DNA of 64,000 nt from Oegoconia quadripuncta (GCA_949316235.1 OX438753.1:17342496-17406495); one strand, 5' to 3'; positions 30,638 through 41,259 are shown, counted from the stretch's first letter. Notes: a model not told the origin generated them from the letters alone. Program-made: numbers and translations.

Positions 30638-31427
30638 GACTCCGGTTTGCTCATAGCTCGTTCTGCATTTTGACGATTTCTCATTGGTTAACGCAATCTA
30701 TAATGATACCGATGAAGTTACATAATGGCTGGTGCGTCATCATTTCCTCTCTAGAACGTTCATGACCCATCGGCTATCTGTCCTACGCGCTATATACGAG
30801 TAATATGTCCTGCCCTTTACTTCAAATCCGCTGGACTATGTCGGTGACTTTCCTCTACGGATTTTTTATTTTTGATTATATCGTAGTTAAACTTTAAGCA
30901 CCACCCTCTGCACATCTCATAATGACCTTGACAATTTTTATGAGGACAATATTCACAGACCATCATAACATTTTTAATATCATCTCACTTTTCGAACATA
31001 GTGACGAACCAAACTACTTAGAAATAGCATTGTATTTCTTGCTAATCAACAGTTATGTATACCTTCCACATCAGCAGAGCTATGAATGGTATACGGCAGC
31101 AAGAAACCCTATAGTCTGAATTCTGAAGAGCTTATGGTTAGTGATTGTAACAACATCATATCTGTTTCACGTCAATCAGAATTAGGGTTGTCAATAATTG
31201 TATTTATTTAAATAACAAGCTAGGTTAGTAACTACGTATCAAAATAATATTTCACTTTCGAAATTTTAATAAATGTCGTAATGTTAGGCAAGAAATCGAA
31301 TAATAATAATAATTGAACACCCCAATAATTGGAAAAAAAAACAACTAACTTCATTGAGGTTTCGTTCTATACCCCGGAGTTCATCATCAGATTTTTCCAA
31401 ATTTATATGGAACCACCCTTCCTGTCC
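30638..31427. other. Intergenic, no gene recognised
   Basis: No repeat or exon recognised. Confidence 0.5.
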
Positions 31428-31438
31428 TTCCTTTTATA

Positions 31439-31792
31439 TTATTATTATTATTAGGAGCCCATACTGTCCCACTGCTGGGCAAAGGCCTCCCTCCTCTCTC
31501 TCCACGGCTCTCTATCCCAGGCCTCCTCCGACCAGTTGGTTAAAAACTTATCCAACTCATCCCGCCATCTCCTTTTGGGTCTGCCGCTACGCCTTCTTTC
31601 TAATGGTGGGCTCCAGGTGGTGGCGATTTTGGCCCACATATCGTCTGGCATGCGACAAACATGGCCCGCCCAGTCCCACTTCAGCTTGGCGGCCGTTGTG
31701 GCTATGTCAGCAACAAGGGTCTTAGAGCGAAGTGTAGTGTTTCGGACGCGATCGGTCAGTTTAACATTTAGTACACTGCGCTCCAAGGCTCG
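31439..31792 (-). mobile_element. RTE LINE, 5'-truncated copy with 11-bp target duplication
   Basis: Encodes the last 110 or so residues without a stop: MERSVLNVKLTDRVRNTTLR ... KWDWAGHVCRM ... RSGRPKRRWRDELDKF ... FAQQWDSMGS, closely related to the C-terminus of the intact element at 3233. The final TCC TAA runs straight into (TAA)n at 31439-31454. TTCCTTTTATA at 31428-31438 and 31793-31803 is the target duplication. A recent retrotransposition event truncated during reverse transcription. Confidence 0.93.
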
Positions 31793-32084
31793 TTCCTTTT
31801 ATAAGTCGGTTAAAATATTATAAATCTCTAAGTACGAACTTCAATGGTAAACCGAATTATTTTTCATTCGATGATCAACATGATGAGGGACGAATGTTTT
31901 TTCGTTGAAACAATCCTTTTCGCCTGTCGCACCGTGAAATACCGCTCGAATTACCTACAATAAAGATATTCAGTTACATATGTGGCTACTTAAAGGTTTT
32001 TCTTTCAATCTTGAACTCGGTTTTCTTTCCATAATATAAAATAATATAGATATTCATAGTTAAATAAAAAATCATGAGATAAAA

Positions 32085-32310
32085 GGGTCACGTCATATCT
32101 TTAATTTAAGATTACAGCTCACTCTCAAATCTAACTCTCCAGAGAAGAACGAGCAAGAAATTCGAAGATTGATTGACTGTGGAATTGGAGCTCTTTCTTT
32201 GGAACTTACAACATACATATGTAGCTTCATAAAAATTATAACTATTGGTAATTGAAACGACATTAATAACATAAGTATCCCTTTCCTCCATATTGCCATG
32301 CTTGACAAGG
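32085..32310 (-). repeat. LINE-J 3' UTR piece
   Basis: CTCTCCAGAGAAGAACGAGC, then AAGAAATTCGAAG parallels CCCCAGAGAAGAAGGAGCAA at 50920 and AGAACGAGCAAGAAACTC at 33700. The ORFs here are not genes. Confidence 0.5.
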
Positions 32311-32847
32311 TACATGTGTATGTTAGTACTTACCTATGTATTGTAACTTGTACATGTGTAATGCAATAAATATATGAATTATTTCTACAATTTGTGATTG
32401 ACAAAACTAAGAAAAATAATTATGATTAAATAGACTATATCACGGAGCGACTGTATTCAGTTTTATAGCCTCTTGCGCATAGTTTTATGCTATATTTTGA
32501 ATGTCTAACGAATTCGGGTGTTACTGACAGGATCACTATCCACTCCACCAATCTGTCGTCGAACAGTCTCTCGAGGGTTTTCTAAATTTACATTTTTTTA
32601 TGTTTAAGATTGGGTAAACCCGCAGACACTACCGTAATATTCTTAGCCATCTTTGATGGAAATCGGGTTAAGGCGTTTCGAGAATATTTAGCTCTTGATA
32701 CCATCATGACTTCTGGTCTATTCAGACGACATAATCATTTGGTCCATCAATGTCGTCAGAGGTTTTCTAAATATTCAAATTATAGTTAGGTGTCTCAAAT
32801 ATTTTTAGTTAAATTGATTTTATTAAATTTATTTATTAATATATATA
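32311..32847. other. Intergenic, no gene recognised
   Basis: GGTTTTCTAAATTTAC and GGTTTTCTAAATATTC recur 190 bp apart (about 32577 and 32763), hinting at an old repeat. No gene. Confidence 0.4.
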
Positions 32848-33142
32848 GATGACCTGTTTCGTGTAGTAAAAACGCTGACTGTTACACCAAAAGTTCGCGG
32901 GTTCGAATCCCGCTAGGGGATATGTTTGTAAGATGAATACAAATATGTGTAAGTATCTGAGTTATGGATGCTTATCACTATATATTTTATATAACCAACC
33001 ATCCATCACCATCCTGGTATCCATAATGCAAGCCACTATGTACTCATAGTTCCACACTAAGCATACTTGCTTAGTGTGGAACTAGATGGCGCTGTGTGTA
33101 TGTGCAAAGATATTTATATATTAATTTATTATTTAAAAAAAA
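32848..33142 (+). mobile_element. SINE-C with internal snap-back
   Basis: Head GATGACCTGTTTCGTGTAGT, B-box GGTTCGAATCCC, to the A-run at 33142. The 3' half holds a perfect 16-bp inverted duplication (33048-33063 and 33068-33083, 4-nt loop) made of AGTTCCACACTAAGCA, absent from the other copies. Confidence 0.82.
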
Positions 33143-33589
33143 AAGTATTCCGAAGACATATTCACACAACACTCAACATGATCATAGTGTGAAAAAAATT
33201 AATTACTTTTATTCTCCAAAGTCAAGTCTACCTTTTATTTTTTCATTTGTAATCATGGCAACCTTAACGGAAGCTTACTAGTAGACAGAAATGCCGTTCA
33301 CATGTATACCGGATATCTGATCCTCCGCCTCTCGATAAATACACTTAATTAAATCACTCAATGTTACATACTGTTATTTAATACTGAAATTACGAAACAA
33401 CACGTATCGATCAAAACATAAACACAAGTATTGCCATGTTATAAACGGTAAATTGAAAAGTTTAAAAACACCCGAGGAAATGTTTTTAAAATCTAGATAC
33501 ACCAATTAACTATATTAAAAGTCGGTTGAAAGCCAAATGTCCCCCCCCCACACAAATACACACACACACACGCAACGTCGTTAAATATA
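33143..33589. other. Intergenic with C and CA runs
   Basis: A C-run followed by CACAAATACACACACACACA at about 33541-33571. Otherwise nothing. Confidence 0.5.
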
Positions 33590-34425
33590 TAAATCAAATC
33601 AATATATTTTATTTCATAGGATAACATTATCACTTGAAAACATCGCTATTAATATTAATATTACATTTAAATTTACGGTTCATTCACAAAGCTGACTCCC
33701 AGAACGAGCAAGAAACTCAAGGGTTGCTCTTTTAAACAGATTATGGGTTACAAATTGTGATTTGATAATTATATGAATAATAAGACAGCGATGTCCATGC
33801 TTGCTTATCGATTTTATAATAGCCTTTTGCTAATAATTTCTGTTTTATGATTGCTTTAAATTTATTTAAAGGCAAATTTTGAATGTCTACTGGAACCTTA
33901 TTATAAAAGCGTATACATTGCCCTTTGAAGGATTTACTAACTTTGTGAAGTCGGCTAACATAAACAGATAACTGGTTCTTATTCCATCTATGAACATTGT
34001 GCCTATCACTATTTTTAGCGAATAAGGTTATATATTGTTTTGCATATAACAAATTCTCATAAATGTATTGAGAAGTCATTGTTAAGATATTAATTTCCTT
34101 AAACTTATCTCTAAGAGACACTCTAGGTCCTAATTTATAAATGGCACGAATAGCACGCTTCTGCAGAACAAAAATAATATGTACGTCAGCAGCGTTTCCC
34201 CACAACAATATGCCATATGACCATCAAGCTGTAGAAATAGCTAAAGGAAACCAGTCTTGCGGTATGAACGTCTGTTAAATTTCAGATTTTTTTGACTGCA
34301 TACGCTGCAGAAGCAATCTTTTTCGCTAGTTTCTCAATATAAGGCCCGCAGTGAAGCTTAGCATCCAATATCAGTCCTATAACACCTGTTCACTGTAAAA
34401 TACAATTTCAGTATTATCTATGTAC
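33590..34425 (-). pseudogene. LINE-J (Jockey/CR1-like), RT C-terminal third
   Basis: The minus strand encodes MLWGNAADVHIIFVLQKRAI, RAIYKLGPRVSLRDKFKEIN, YVSRLHKVSKSFKGQCIRFY and VDIQNLPLNKFKAIIKQKLL, the region after the RT catalytic core where Jockey/CR1-type elements read YGILLWG...LQKRAIR. 34208-34425 continues upstream with frameshifts (HCGPYIEKLAKKIASA, LTDVHTARLVSFSYF). The 3' end at 33590 has AATCAAATCAATATATTTTA. Dead; 5'-truncated. Sister copy 50815-51625. Confidence 0.8.
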
Positions 34426-34747
34426 GTATGAACTGGTTATATAGGTATACCAATAACATAGTGATAAATTACAATTTAAAATGAGTGTTCGTAGATGTTT
34501 CGAAACCCGCAATACTCTAGTGTCATTATAACTCCTGACGAGATTCGTAATTAGAAATCTGAGTTATATTCAAATGGTTTATATGTATACTTGCTAATTA
34601 TTGTAGAGCTCCTTTGCTAAGGTTCATGTTATTTAGTTCTTTAGGGTGAGCGAGCATTCACCTTCTGTCTGATCTTCATACGACATCAGATTTGATCAAA
34701 GTTAAGAATCGTCTCGTCCAAAATACCTCAGTGCTTGAAAACGAAAG
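34426..34747. other. Intergenic, no gene recognised
   Basis: Nothing supportable between the LINE-J copy and the MITE. Confidence 0.5.
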
Positions 34748-34749
34748 TA

Positions 34750-35135
34750 TTAGGTCCTTACCTATGAAATTGGCGTTTTGTATGAAGAATTTAATTAAGA
34801 CTGTTTTCTCCATACAAACATTTTTTTTTTTTTGGAAACTGCAAATCCAAATTTAGCTAAACTTTGTGTGTATTATCGGATAATATCAAGTTAAGTATAG
34901 GCTGCGTTAATTTTTAAAAGTAACCGCTTTATAAAAGTTTCAGCGAATCTAAGAAATGACTGTGGGAAGCACATGAAAAGAGCTCTGTTTAAATTTTTTT
35001 TTATTATATTTGTATACAATAATATTCCATTTTTCAAATAACAAAACAAATTTGGATATACCTTTGAATATCGCAGGAATTGGTACATATGATTAACGAA
35101 GAAAAAAAACTCCAATTTTATAGGTAAATACCCAA
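34750..35135 (-). mobile_element. TA-flanked MITE (mariner/Tc1-type), copy 2
   Basis: Ends TTAGGTCCTTACCTATGAAA and TTATAGGTAAATACCCAA, with TA at 34748-34749 and 35136-35137. Interior (TAGCTAAACTTTGTGTGTAT, GAATTGGTACATATGATTAA) is the inverse of copy 1 at 21842-22232. It stands directly against an RTE fragment. Confidence 0.85.
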
Positions 35136-35137
35136 TA

Positions 35138-35380
35138 TTTAATTAGTGTTACCAGTGATGACGTATGGCATTGTAACGTAGTCACTATGGGTCTCATAAG
35201 AAAGCTCAAAGTCACACAACGAGCTATGGAGAGGACTGTGCTGGGCGTTTTGCTACGTGATCGAATCAGGAATAAAGAAATCCGTAGGCGAACGAAGGTC
35301 ACTGACATAGCCCAGCGGATTAGCAAGTTGAAGTGGCAGTGGACAGGGCACATAGCTCGAAGAACTTATGGCCGGTATGA
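35138..35380 (+). pseudogene. RTE LINE fragment, plus
   Basis: Reads VLPVMTYG with local damage, then MGLIRKLKVTQRAMERTVLG, VLLRDRIRNKEIRRRTKVTD and KLKWQWTGHIARRTYGR. This is the RTE RT C-terminus, closer to the family at 60888 than to the one at 3233. The GRP block and tail are missing. Confidence 0.75.
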
Positions 35381-36405
35381 ATTTTTTAACTTTAGTGTAG
35401 AGAACCCTAACCTATGAAGTTATGTGTTTAACGATGAGAATACCAAAGTAACTACCGGGAATCAAGCGACTCTGCTGAAGGAAATTGCATGACCAATTTC
35501 AACCCGGTTGGGTAAATACCTTCGCTGCTTAGTTAGTTAAAGTGGCACTTTGGTTTGGGTCCACTGTGAATACTTAGTTAGATTTAAAACTTTAGCACCC
35601 CATCATAAGAATAGAGCATATAGCATACATAAGTAAAACATAACAAGTAACTAAGTAAATAATTTTTCGCCAAATTTTTAGCTTATTTTCCGGACAAATT
35701 ACTCTGCGACAGGCAGATTGACGTGAGATATCGAGATTTGAAAAGGGTATGGCTGACATAAGTGACTATCCATCATTAGGCGAGTGTAAGCAACGCAACG
35801 AGCTCCATCGGTGATCATTAGGACCTCTCCAAACAGACAGGGCTGACAACTCAGTTTTCGTTTTTGTTGGATAATGATTTTTTTTATCACTTGCCAGGGC
35901 CTCCTTCAAAATGGGTCAGAAAAATATGCTTTTTGTACCTCCATCTCCTATCGATGTTTTCGAAAACATACCTACTTCACAAAATGTGGAACGTGGGAAT
36001 CCTTTACAGATAGGTAATTTAAAAAGAATGAAAGGCAAATTAGTTCAAATAAGCAGAATTCAAAGAATCACTTAGGAGTGGGATTTTTTTTTAATTTTCT
36101 GAAATCGGTCAAAAATAAATACTGCCATTTCATTTATTATTGTTTATTTAATGACATGTGTTTCATTTACATGATATTGTGACTGACAATTTAATTTCGT
36201 GATATGTGAAACTTCATGGATCGATAATGAAAGGGCTTATATTTAATATCTATCGTATCTACTTTGTCTATTATTTGGCGGCCTGACGGGTGGTGGCCTC
36301 GTCGGCGGCGATGGCAACCTGTTCACGGGTCGCTGGTCGCCTGAGGCAACCGATTCCTCCAGTTGGTATACATCGATGAAATCCCGGACATGTCTATCTC
36401 ATCCT
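35381..36405. other. Intergenic; GC-rich proline-type frame near 36255-36360
   Basis: Mostly AT-rich. 36265-36360 is GC-rich, and on the minus strand one frame reads QRPVNRLPSPPTRPPPVRPP and another RPATREQVAIAADEATTRQA. Two open frames in one short GC-rich stretch cannot both be real, so I cannot say which, if either, is used. Confidence 0.35.
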
Positions 36406-36582
36406 TCATAATCTTGAGTATATCGTTCTCATGACCAGCAAAAGGATGAAGAGTACCCCAGTGCCAACTACTAGGTAATAAATGGGTCTAAGCAGCGGTT
36501 TCCGTGTGTCTTCATGTAAATTGACCTTTTTAACTGATAAAGCCTTATACCCACATAAGGTGTTAAAATGTTTCCCCGTAGT
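36406..36582 (-). CDS. Possible terminal exon with membrane helix, unrecognised
   Basis: On the minus strand the pyrimidine-rich TCTTTTTACCAG could be a splice acceptor at 36583-36594. After it a 58-codon open frame runs to TGA at 36406-36408. It contains YKALSVKKVNLHEDTRKPLL and then a hydrophobic stretch YLVVGTGVLFILLLVM followed by RTIYSRL, the look of a single transmembrane helix with a short basic tail. No family was recognised, no upstream exon was found and other frames are open nearby, so this may be a mobile-element remnant or chance. Confidence 0.22.
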   Translation of the reverse strand, partial: TTGKHFNTLCGYKALSVKKVNLHEDTRKPLLRPIYYLVVGTGVLFILLLVMRTIYSRL

Positions 36583-36768
36583 CTGGTAAAAAGACTAACT
36601 TTAAAACGTCCATCAACGGATAATGACTCAGTTTTTTTTAGTTTTGCCCCTATATAACAAAATAATTAATTTTCAAAACGTAATCACTTTGGTAAAGAAG
36701 CCAGGAATGATTGCTGTTGCTGACAGTGTTTGCCAATCGTCAGGAAGATGAGTGAGAATTCTGAAATG

Positions 36769-36931
36769 AGGGGAACGGCGCGTACGCAGTCCCCACTACC
36801 AAAAATTACGCATCCGAGTTATCCACATTAGGGATAATCGCAGGGGTCAACTCAACCGCAGTGCAATGGGAGAGTCTCGCTCTGGGGGAACCGCCTTATT
36901 GATCACGGTGTCCCCTATGCCAGGTAAGTAT
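36769..36931 (-). ncRNA. U1 snRNA-like gene
   Basis: U1 pairs with the 5' splice site at the start of intron recognition. The minus strand follows metazoan U1 over about 163 nt (usual 164): 5' end ATACTTACCTGGC with the splice-site-pairing ACTTACCTG intact (36921-36929); stem-loop I with ACCGTGATCA and AAGGCGGT; stem-loop II loop CCATTGCAC; TTGAGTTGACC; CTGCGATTAT; CTAATGTGGATAACTCG; Sm site AATTTTTGG intact (36799-36807); terminal stem-loop GGGGAC ... GTTCCCC. Several stem differences from the Drosophila form known to me are compensated (GGGG/CCCC for GAGG/CCUC), but one A-C mismatch and a G-to-T change in the U1-70K loop are visible. No poly(A) follows, arguing against retroposition. The snRNA promoter element (PSE) about 60 bp upstream was not recognised. 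Divergent variant gene or pseudogene. Confidence 0.85.
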
Positions 36932-37189
36932 GCTCTACAGAGCTCTGCACCGGGGTAGTCATTGTTTGCAGGAAAATCTTGACATCGCGATGTAGGAAAT
37001 GAAAATAGCGACATCTAGCGGTGTATTAAATATACTCATCATGTTTGCCGGCTGATTCGGATATGTTCCGTTTACATCTGCGAGTAATCTGGATGAGTGG
37101 TAGGCAGTATTTAGCGATCATAAATGAAAATGTTTATCAATGTTCCATTTTCTTGATTGAGTAATATACGTAGCAGTGACACTATGTAC

Positions 37190-37666
37190 ATGGGGCACAC
37201 TAAAAGTTTTGCATTTCTGACTAATCGGAACTATTTGAATTTCGAATGTTATATTTTTTGAAACGACTTGCAACCTTCTTAGTAATAAAAAAAAATGGCG
37301 GGAAATCATTTGTCAATTGTTTTTTATCACACATCAAAGTTCTACGTACGCACGAAAATGGAAATAAGTCGAAAAGATTTTAGAGCGATGTTTTTTTATG
37401 ATTTTAAAAGTTCTCTCTCTCCGCAAGACTGTGCAGCTCGTCTTCAAAATGCTATTGGGAGAGAACCACCTTGTTTGAGCACCGTGAGGCGATGGTTTGC
37501 TGAATTTGAGAGAGGTCTGGTTTCTTTACATGACGAATTTCGTGAAGGGCGGTCTTCAACTGCCCTCAACAAAAATAATGTGGCTACTGTTAAGCGGCTA
37601 ATTGAAGAAAACCCGCGGATTACCTATGAGACAATTCGAGGACTATTGGGGATTGGCATGAGCTAA
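37190..37666 (+). mobile_element. Mariner element, 5' part only
   Basis: A short leader (GGGGCACACTAAAAGTTTTG from about 37195) precedes a transposase N-terminus. Inverted ends and a TA duplication were not identified. The rest of the element is lost after 37663, where the sequence changes to unrelated DNA. Confidence 0.6.
37358..37666 (+). pseudogene. Mariner transposase, N-terminal DNA-binding region (truncated)
   Basis: From Met at 37358: MEISRKDFRAMFFYDFKSSL, then SPQDCAARLQNAIGREPPCL, STVRRWFAEFERGLVSLHDE, and NVATVKRLIEENPRITYETI followed by RGLLGIGMS and a stop. These are the two helix-turn-helix units of mariner transposases that bind the inverted ends. The catalytic D,D,D part is absent: about 102 codons against the usual 345 or so. 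No internal stop occurs, so the break is young or the fragment has stayed open by chance. The open frame starts earlier (37295), but the Met at 37358 fits the family start. Confidence 0.82.
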
Positions 37667-37985
37667 ATACAGACCTACTAGGATTTGAACCATTATTAAC
37701 CCCTGACGAAAAACGACGAATGATGTTATGTATTTGTAGTTGTGTGTATGTCCAGTCCTTGTCCGAACGTATCACAGTAATGCGTAGTCCGATTTGATAG
37801 CGATTTTTTAATGAAAATAAAATGAATAATCATTACTTATTATTTATTTATTTTCGACTTTATAAACTATAGCCTAAGGTTGGAATCTCCTATTAAATAT
37901 TCAATATACTTGTGCCAGGAGGTCCCACTCTTCCATATCTTCTAAATGTTACATTAAAAATAAACTTAGGTTTGTTAGCTTAGAA
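37667..37985. other. Intergenic, no gene recognised
   Basis: Sequence after the mariner break; no transposase remnant was seen. Confidence 0.5.
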
Positions 37986-37989
37986 AACA

Positions 37990-38130
37990 GATGTTTATGT
38001 GTGTGCATGAGTGTGAGTTTGTTTGGGGTGTGCGCGTGTGGTTGTGTGTTTGTCTGATCGTTAAGGTGTGCGTGTGTGCATATGTGTGTGTGTGTGTATA
38101 CATAAATTATTATGTTTGTGTGTGTGTATG
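37990..38130 (+). repeat. GT-rich microsatellite
   Basis: Interrupted (GT)n with GTGTGTGCATGAGTGTGAG and GTGTGTGTGTGTATACATA. The 66-codon ORF across it is an artefact. Confidence 0.85.
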
Positions 38131-38594
38131 GAGAGTGTGGAAATATAATTGTAACAGCATAGTAAACGCTTATATTATGTACATTATGTAGGTTATGTCA
38201 TGCCATAAAAACCACATTTATTAATATACAAACTTAAAAAAATATATAGTATTTTTAAATTTATATGGAAGAGATTAAAAGGGGACAATTTCGTAGTCAA
38301 GTTTGATGAAACAAGTTTTTGGTGTATTTCTGTATATCAAGGGGTTTCTGTAATTTGTTTAATACATATTTAGCACGGACGAGAGTTACATCTTGAGATT
38401 GCTTTATTAATTAGGCCTTTAGTGTGAAAAGTGGAGACAACATGATCTCCAGCAGCATGATCTATTGAAATTGGTACAGGAACACCTCACTGGAAATTAC
38501 TAGAATAATAGATGGTTTTATAATATACACAAAACAAAAAGGAATATATAGTGCTACTTGAAATTAATCCATAAGAAATGTTTCGCGGAGAATA
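38131..38594. other. Intergenic, no gene recognised
   Basis: AT-rich; nothing supportable. Confidence 0.5.
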
Positions 38595-38700
38595 AGGAAA
38601 TAGCGAAATGGCAAAAGTGGCGGAGATGGCGAAAGTGGTGGAATGACGGTAATGGCGGAACAGCGGAATGACGGAAATGCGTAAACAACCCGACGCGGTC
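38595..38700 (+). repeat. Degenerate GGCGRAANT-type satellite
   Basis: Repeating blocks such as ATGGCGAAAGTGGTGGAATG and ATGGCGGAACAGCGGAATG with a period of about 9-18. Short and degenerate. Confidence 0.65.
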
Positions 38701-38977
38701 TTGGTAATATACCCGCACAGTACGGTAACTGGTACTTCAATAAGTAACTTTTAACTTAAAATGTTGGGATGAAATCCGATGCAAGTTTTTGCATAAAAAA
38801 CTTTAGAGCTGCAGTTCTGGTGTTGACCGCGCCAGATTAGAAGCCGCCATTAGAAAAGAATCTGGTTTTTATCATATGCATGCGTATCCATCACCTAGCA
38901 TCAGCACATTCCTTGACAATAATACTCTTCGTCTTGCTGGTTGCCCTTCGTCTTGGAGCTGAGGTTTGCACCCCCCA

Positions 38978-39285
38978 CAAACGGGTTCGTACTTGACCTC
39001 AATCACACCTGATGTTAAGTGAAGATGAAGGTGGAAGCGTACTGACCCGGAAACCCCAACACATTTGGGGGACTGGCTGTCTTATCTCTGATAACCGGAA
39101 CACAACAATGCTATTAACATTGCTGCTTGGCGGCCGATTTAGATAAGATGGTGATAGCTAGCCAGGCGGGCATTGTAAAATGCCCTACCACCAACCAAAC
39201 CGAGTACTTAAACATGTACCCCGCTGGGGATCGAACCCGCGACCTCCGAATCGTAAACCCAACATTGGGTTTACATTGAGCCACT
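38978..39285 (-). mobile_element. SINE-A, minus, poly(A) lost
   Basis: Starts at ACGGGTTCGTACTTGACCTC without the poly-T and ends in the head at TTGAGCCAC. An 18-bp part of the body (AGATGAGGTCG region) is deleted. Confidence 0.82.
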
Positions 39286-39294
39286 TTGTGACTT

Positions 39295-39800
39295 TTGAAC
39301 TTTGAACTATGTGGGACAGACGTCGATAAATTTGGTCACCATGGGCTGTCTTGCCAAAGAAGTGTCGGCCGTTTCTCTCGCCATGCCGCGCTTAATGACA
39401 TCTTATGCCGTTCTCTTGCCACCATCAACGTACCGACCATACTCGAGCCGAACGGTATCGTACGTGATGATAGGAAGATGCCGGATGGGATGTTGCTCAG
39501 CCCATGGAAGCCGGTAGGGCTGTTGTATAGGATGCGACCTGTGTCGATACTTCAACCCCGTCCCACCTCCAGTCCCTGACGATTAAAGCTGCGGCTGCTG
39601 AAGCAGGCGAAAAGGTCAAGATCATAAAAATAGAGGCTTCGGGCCCCAATATAATTTTATTCCCTTTGGCATTGAGACTCTAGGTCCTTGGGGCTCTGGA
39701 ACTCTATCTTTTTATAATGAGCTGGGGATCAGACTGGTCGACGTCTCAAGCGACCCAAGAGCCGGCACTTAGAGTACAAAGATTCCTTTAAAAACGTAGT
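39295..39800 (+). pseudogene. Retroelement C-terminus with nuclease-like domain, frameshifted
   Basis: First frame: [63 protein letters not shown]. After about 39520 the frame shifts: [20 protein letters not shown], then IETLGPWGSGTLSLYNELGI, RLVDVSSDPRAG. The H-G-L-S-C ... R-H ... EP ... PDG ... W order is that of reverse-transcriptase-like genes dispersed in many animals and resembles the restriction-like endonuclease at the end of some LINEs; that last link is inference. At least two frame breaks. A weaker piece lies at 48140. Confidence 0.7.
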
Positions 39801-39905
39801 TGAATTAAAAATTATTTTTAATGTCTCGATGTCTTACATTTAAAACTTTTCCTCTCTCAGTTAGCTCCCAAACATCAGGTTCTTTACTATCCACATCGAT
39901 GATAA

Positions 39906-40139
39906 TTGGTTGGTGGTGGGGCATTTTAAAATGTCCGCCTGGCTAGCTACCACCATCTTATCTAAATCTACCGCCAAGCAGCAATGTTAATAGCATTGTT
40001 GTGTTCCGGTTGTCAGAGATAAGATAGCCAGAAGATAGGTTTCCGGGTCAGTACGCTTCCACCTTCGACCTCATCTTCACTTAACATCAGGTGTGATTGA
40101 GGTCAAGTACCAACCCGTTATGCATTAAAAAAAAAAAAA
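39906..40139 (+). mobile_element. SINE-A, 5'-truncated
   Basis: Starts at TTGGTTGGTGGTGGGGCATT and ends with a poly(A) of about twelve. Opposite in orientation to 38978-39285, with the retroelement remnant between them. Confidence 0.83.
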
Positions 40140-40977
40140 CTAAGAAAACACCCTTTCTCTATAAGGAGTATTGCTCCAGAATTGGCTTTAAAAAATCTCA
40201 TAACTTTTTACTATCTATCAATATCCTGATTAGAAACTCAAAACTACACACAAATACCCGTTTCCTGTTTCCGAAACCTTTTGGAGGTAGGTGAGGTTTT
40301 AAGCCGACCTTGTCAGTACTTAACTCCGTAACAACTTTCCACCGTGGAAGGGCGAGAAGCCCTGGTAGAGGTATTATTCTCAACTAACAAAAATTGTATT
40401 ATAAACTCAGTTGTTTCGAATAAATAAATTTAAATTTGAAAACAATCTACAAATCTCAACTACACCCTATCTTACCAATGTTTATAAGCATGTTGACATT
40501 GACCGGCCCTACTGTACCACAGCTCCACTAACCCTCCAATACGGACAATCTCTTGGCAAGTAATATTTTTGATATTTCCACTTTGTAATAAAGTTATTTA
40601 TGCACTAAACTTTTACATATTTTATATGCATTGAGTAGAGTCAGCAATAACGTAGCAGTGGGTATGTACAAGTTACATGCACTCAAATTCTGAAATGCTA
40701 TAACTATGTACTTACCTTACGAGTATTGTGAAATGTGTGAACTTTCGGGTATTATGTTCAATACGCTGGCATTCGCTTCAAGCGTGGATAATAAATGTAA
40801 AACATAATTAGTAACACCTGTATCATACTTGACTTTCAATCGACCATAAATACACATAACACCCGTCGTTTTTATCGGGGGTTAAAATGAGCAATTTTTG
40901 ACACCCATAAAAACTACATCATGCTTAAGAAACTTCGTAGTACCGCTTAGTTTATTGTGAACAGAGCCGAAACAAAG
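40140..40977. other. Intergenic, no gene recognised
   Basis: AT-rich; nothing supportable. Confidence 0.5.
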
Positions 40978-41125
40978 ACTTATTTGGGGGACTGGTTATC
41001 TTTTCTCAAACAACCGGAGCACAGTAATGATTCTTCATTAACATCGGAGCCGGACAGCAGGTTTAGATTAGAAGGTGGTAGCTGGCCAGGCGGCTATTTA
41101 AAAATGTGCTACCACGGACCAAAGA
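40978..41125 (-). repeat. SINE-A, old copy
   Basis: CTTATTTGGGGGACTGGTTA, GGTGGTAGCTGGCCAGGCGG match the body in minus orientation with many changes. Head and tail missing. Confidence 0.6.
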
Positions 41126-41135
41126 GAGTACTAGG

Positions 41136-41251
41136 TAGAGCAGGGTGAACAGATTTCTGAGATCGCGTACTTCACCTTCGGCCACATCGTCACTTTCCAT
41201 CAAATGAGATTGTGGTAAAACGCGTATCCAGTTAATCATAAAAAAAAAACT
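41136..41251 (+). repeat. CR1-like LINE 3' tail
   Basis: CACCTTCGGCCACATCGTCA, CTTTCCATCA ... GCGTATCCAGTTAATCATAA then A-run: the plus-strand equivalent of the tail at 1-100. Confidence 0.7.
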
Positions 41252-41259
41252 AAACATTT

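Noticed and set aside
37991..38191. 66-codon Cys/Val-rich ORF
   Set aside because: Product of a GT microsatellite.
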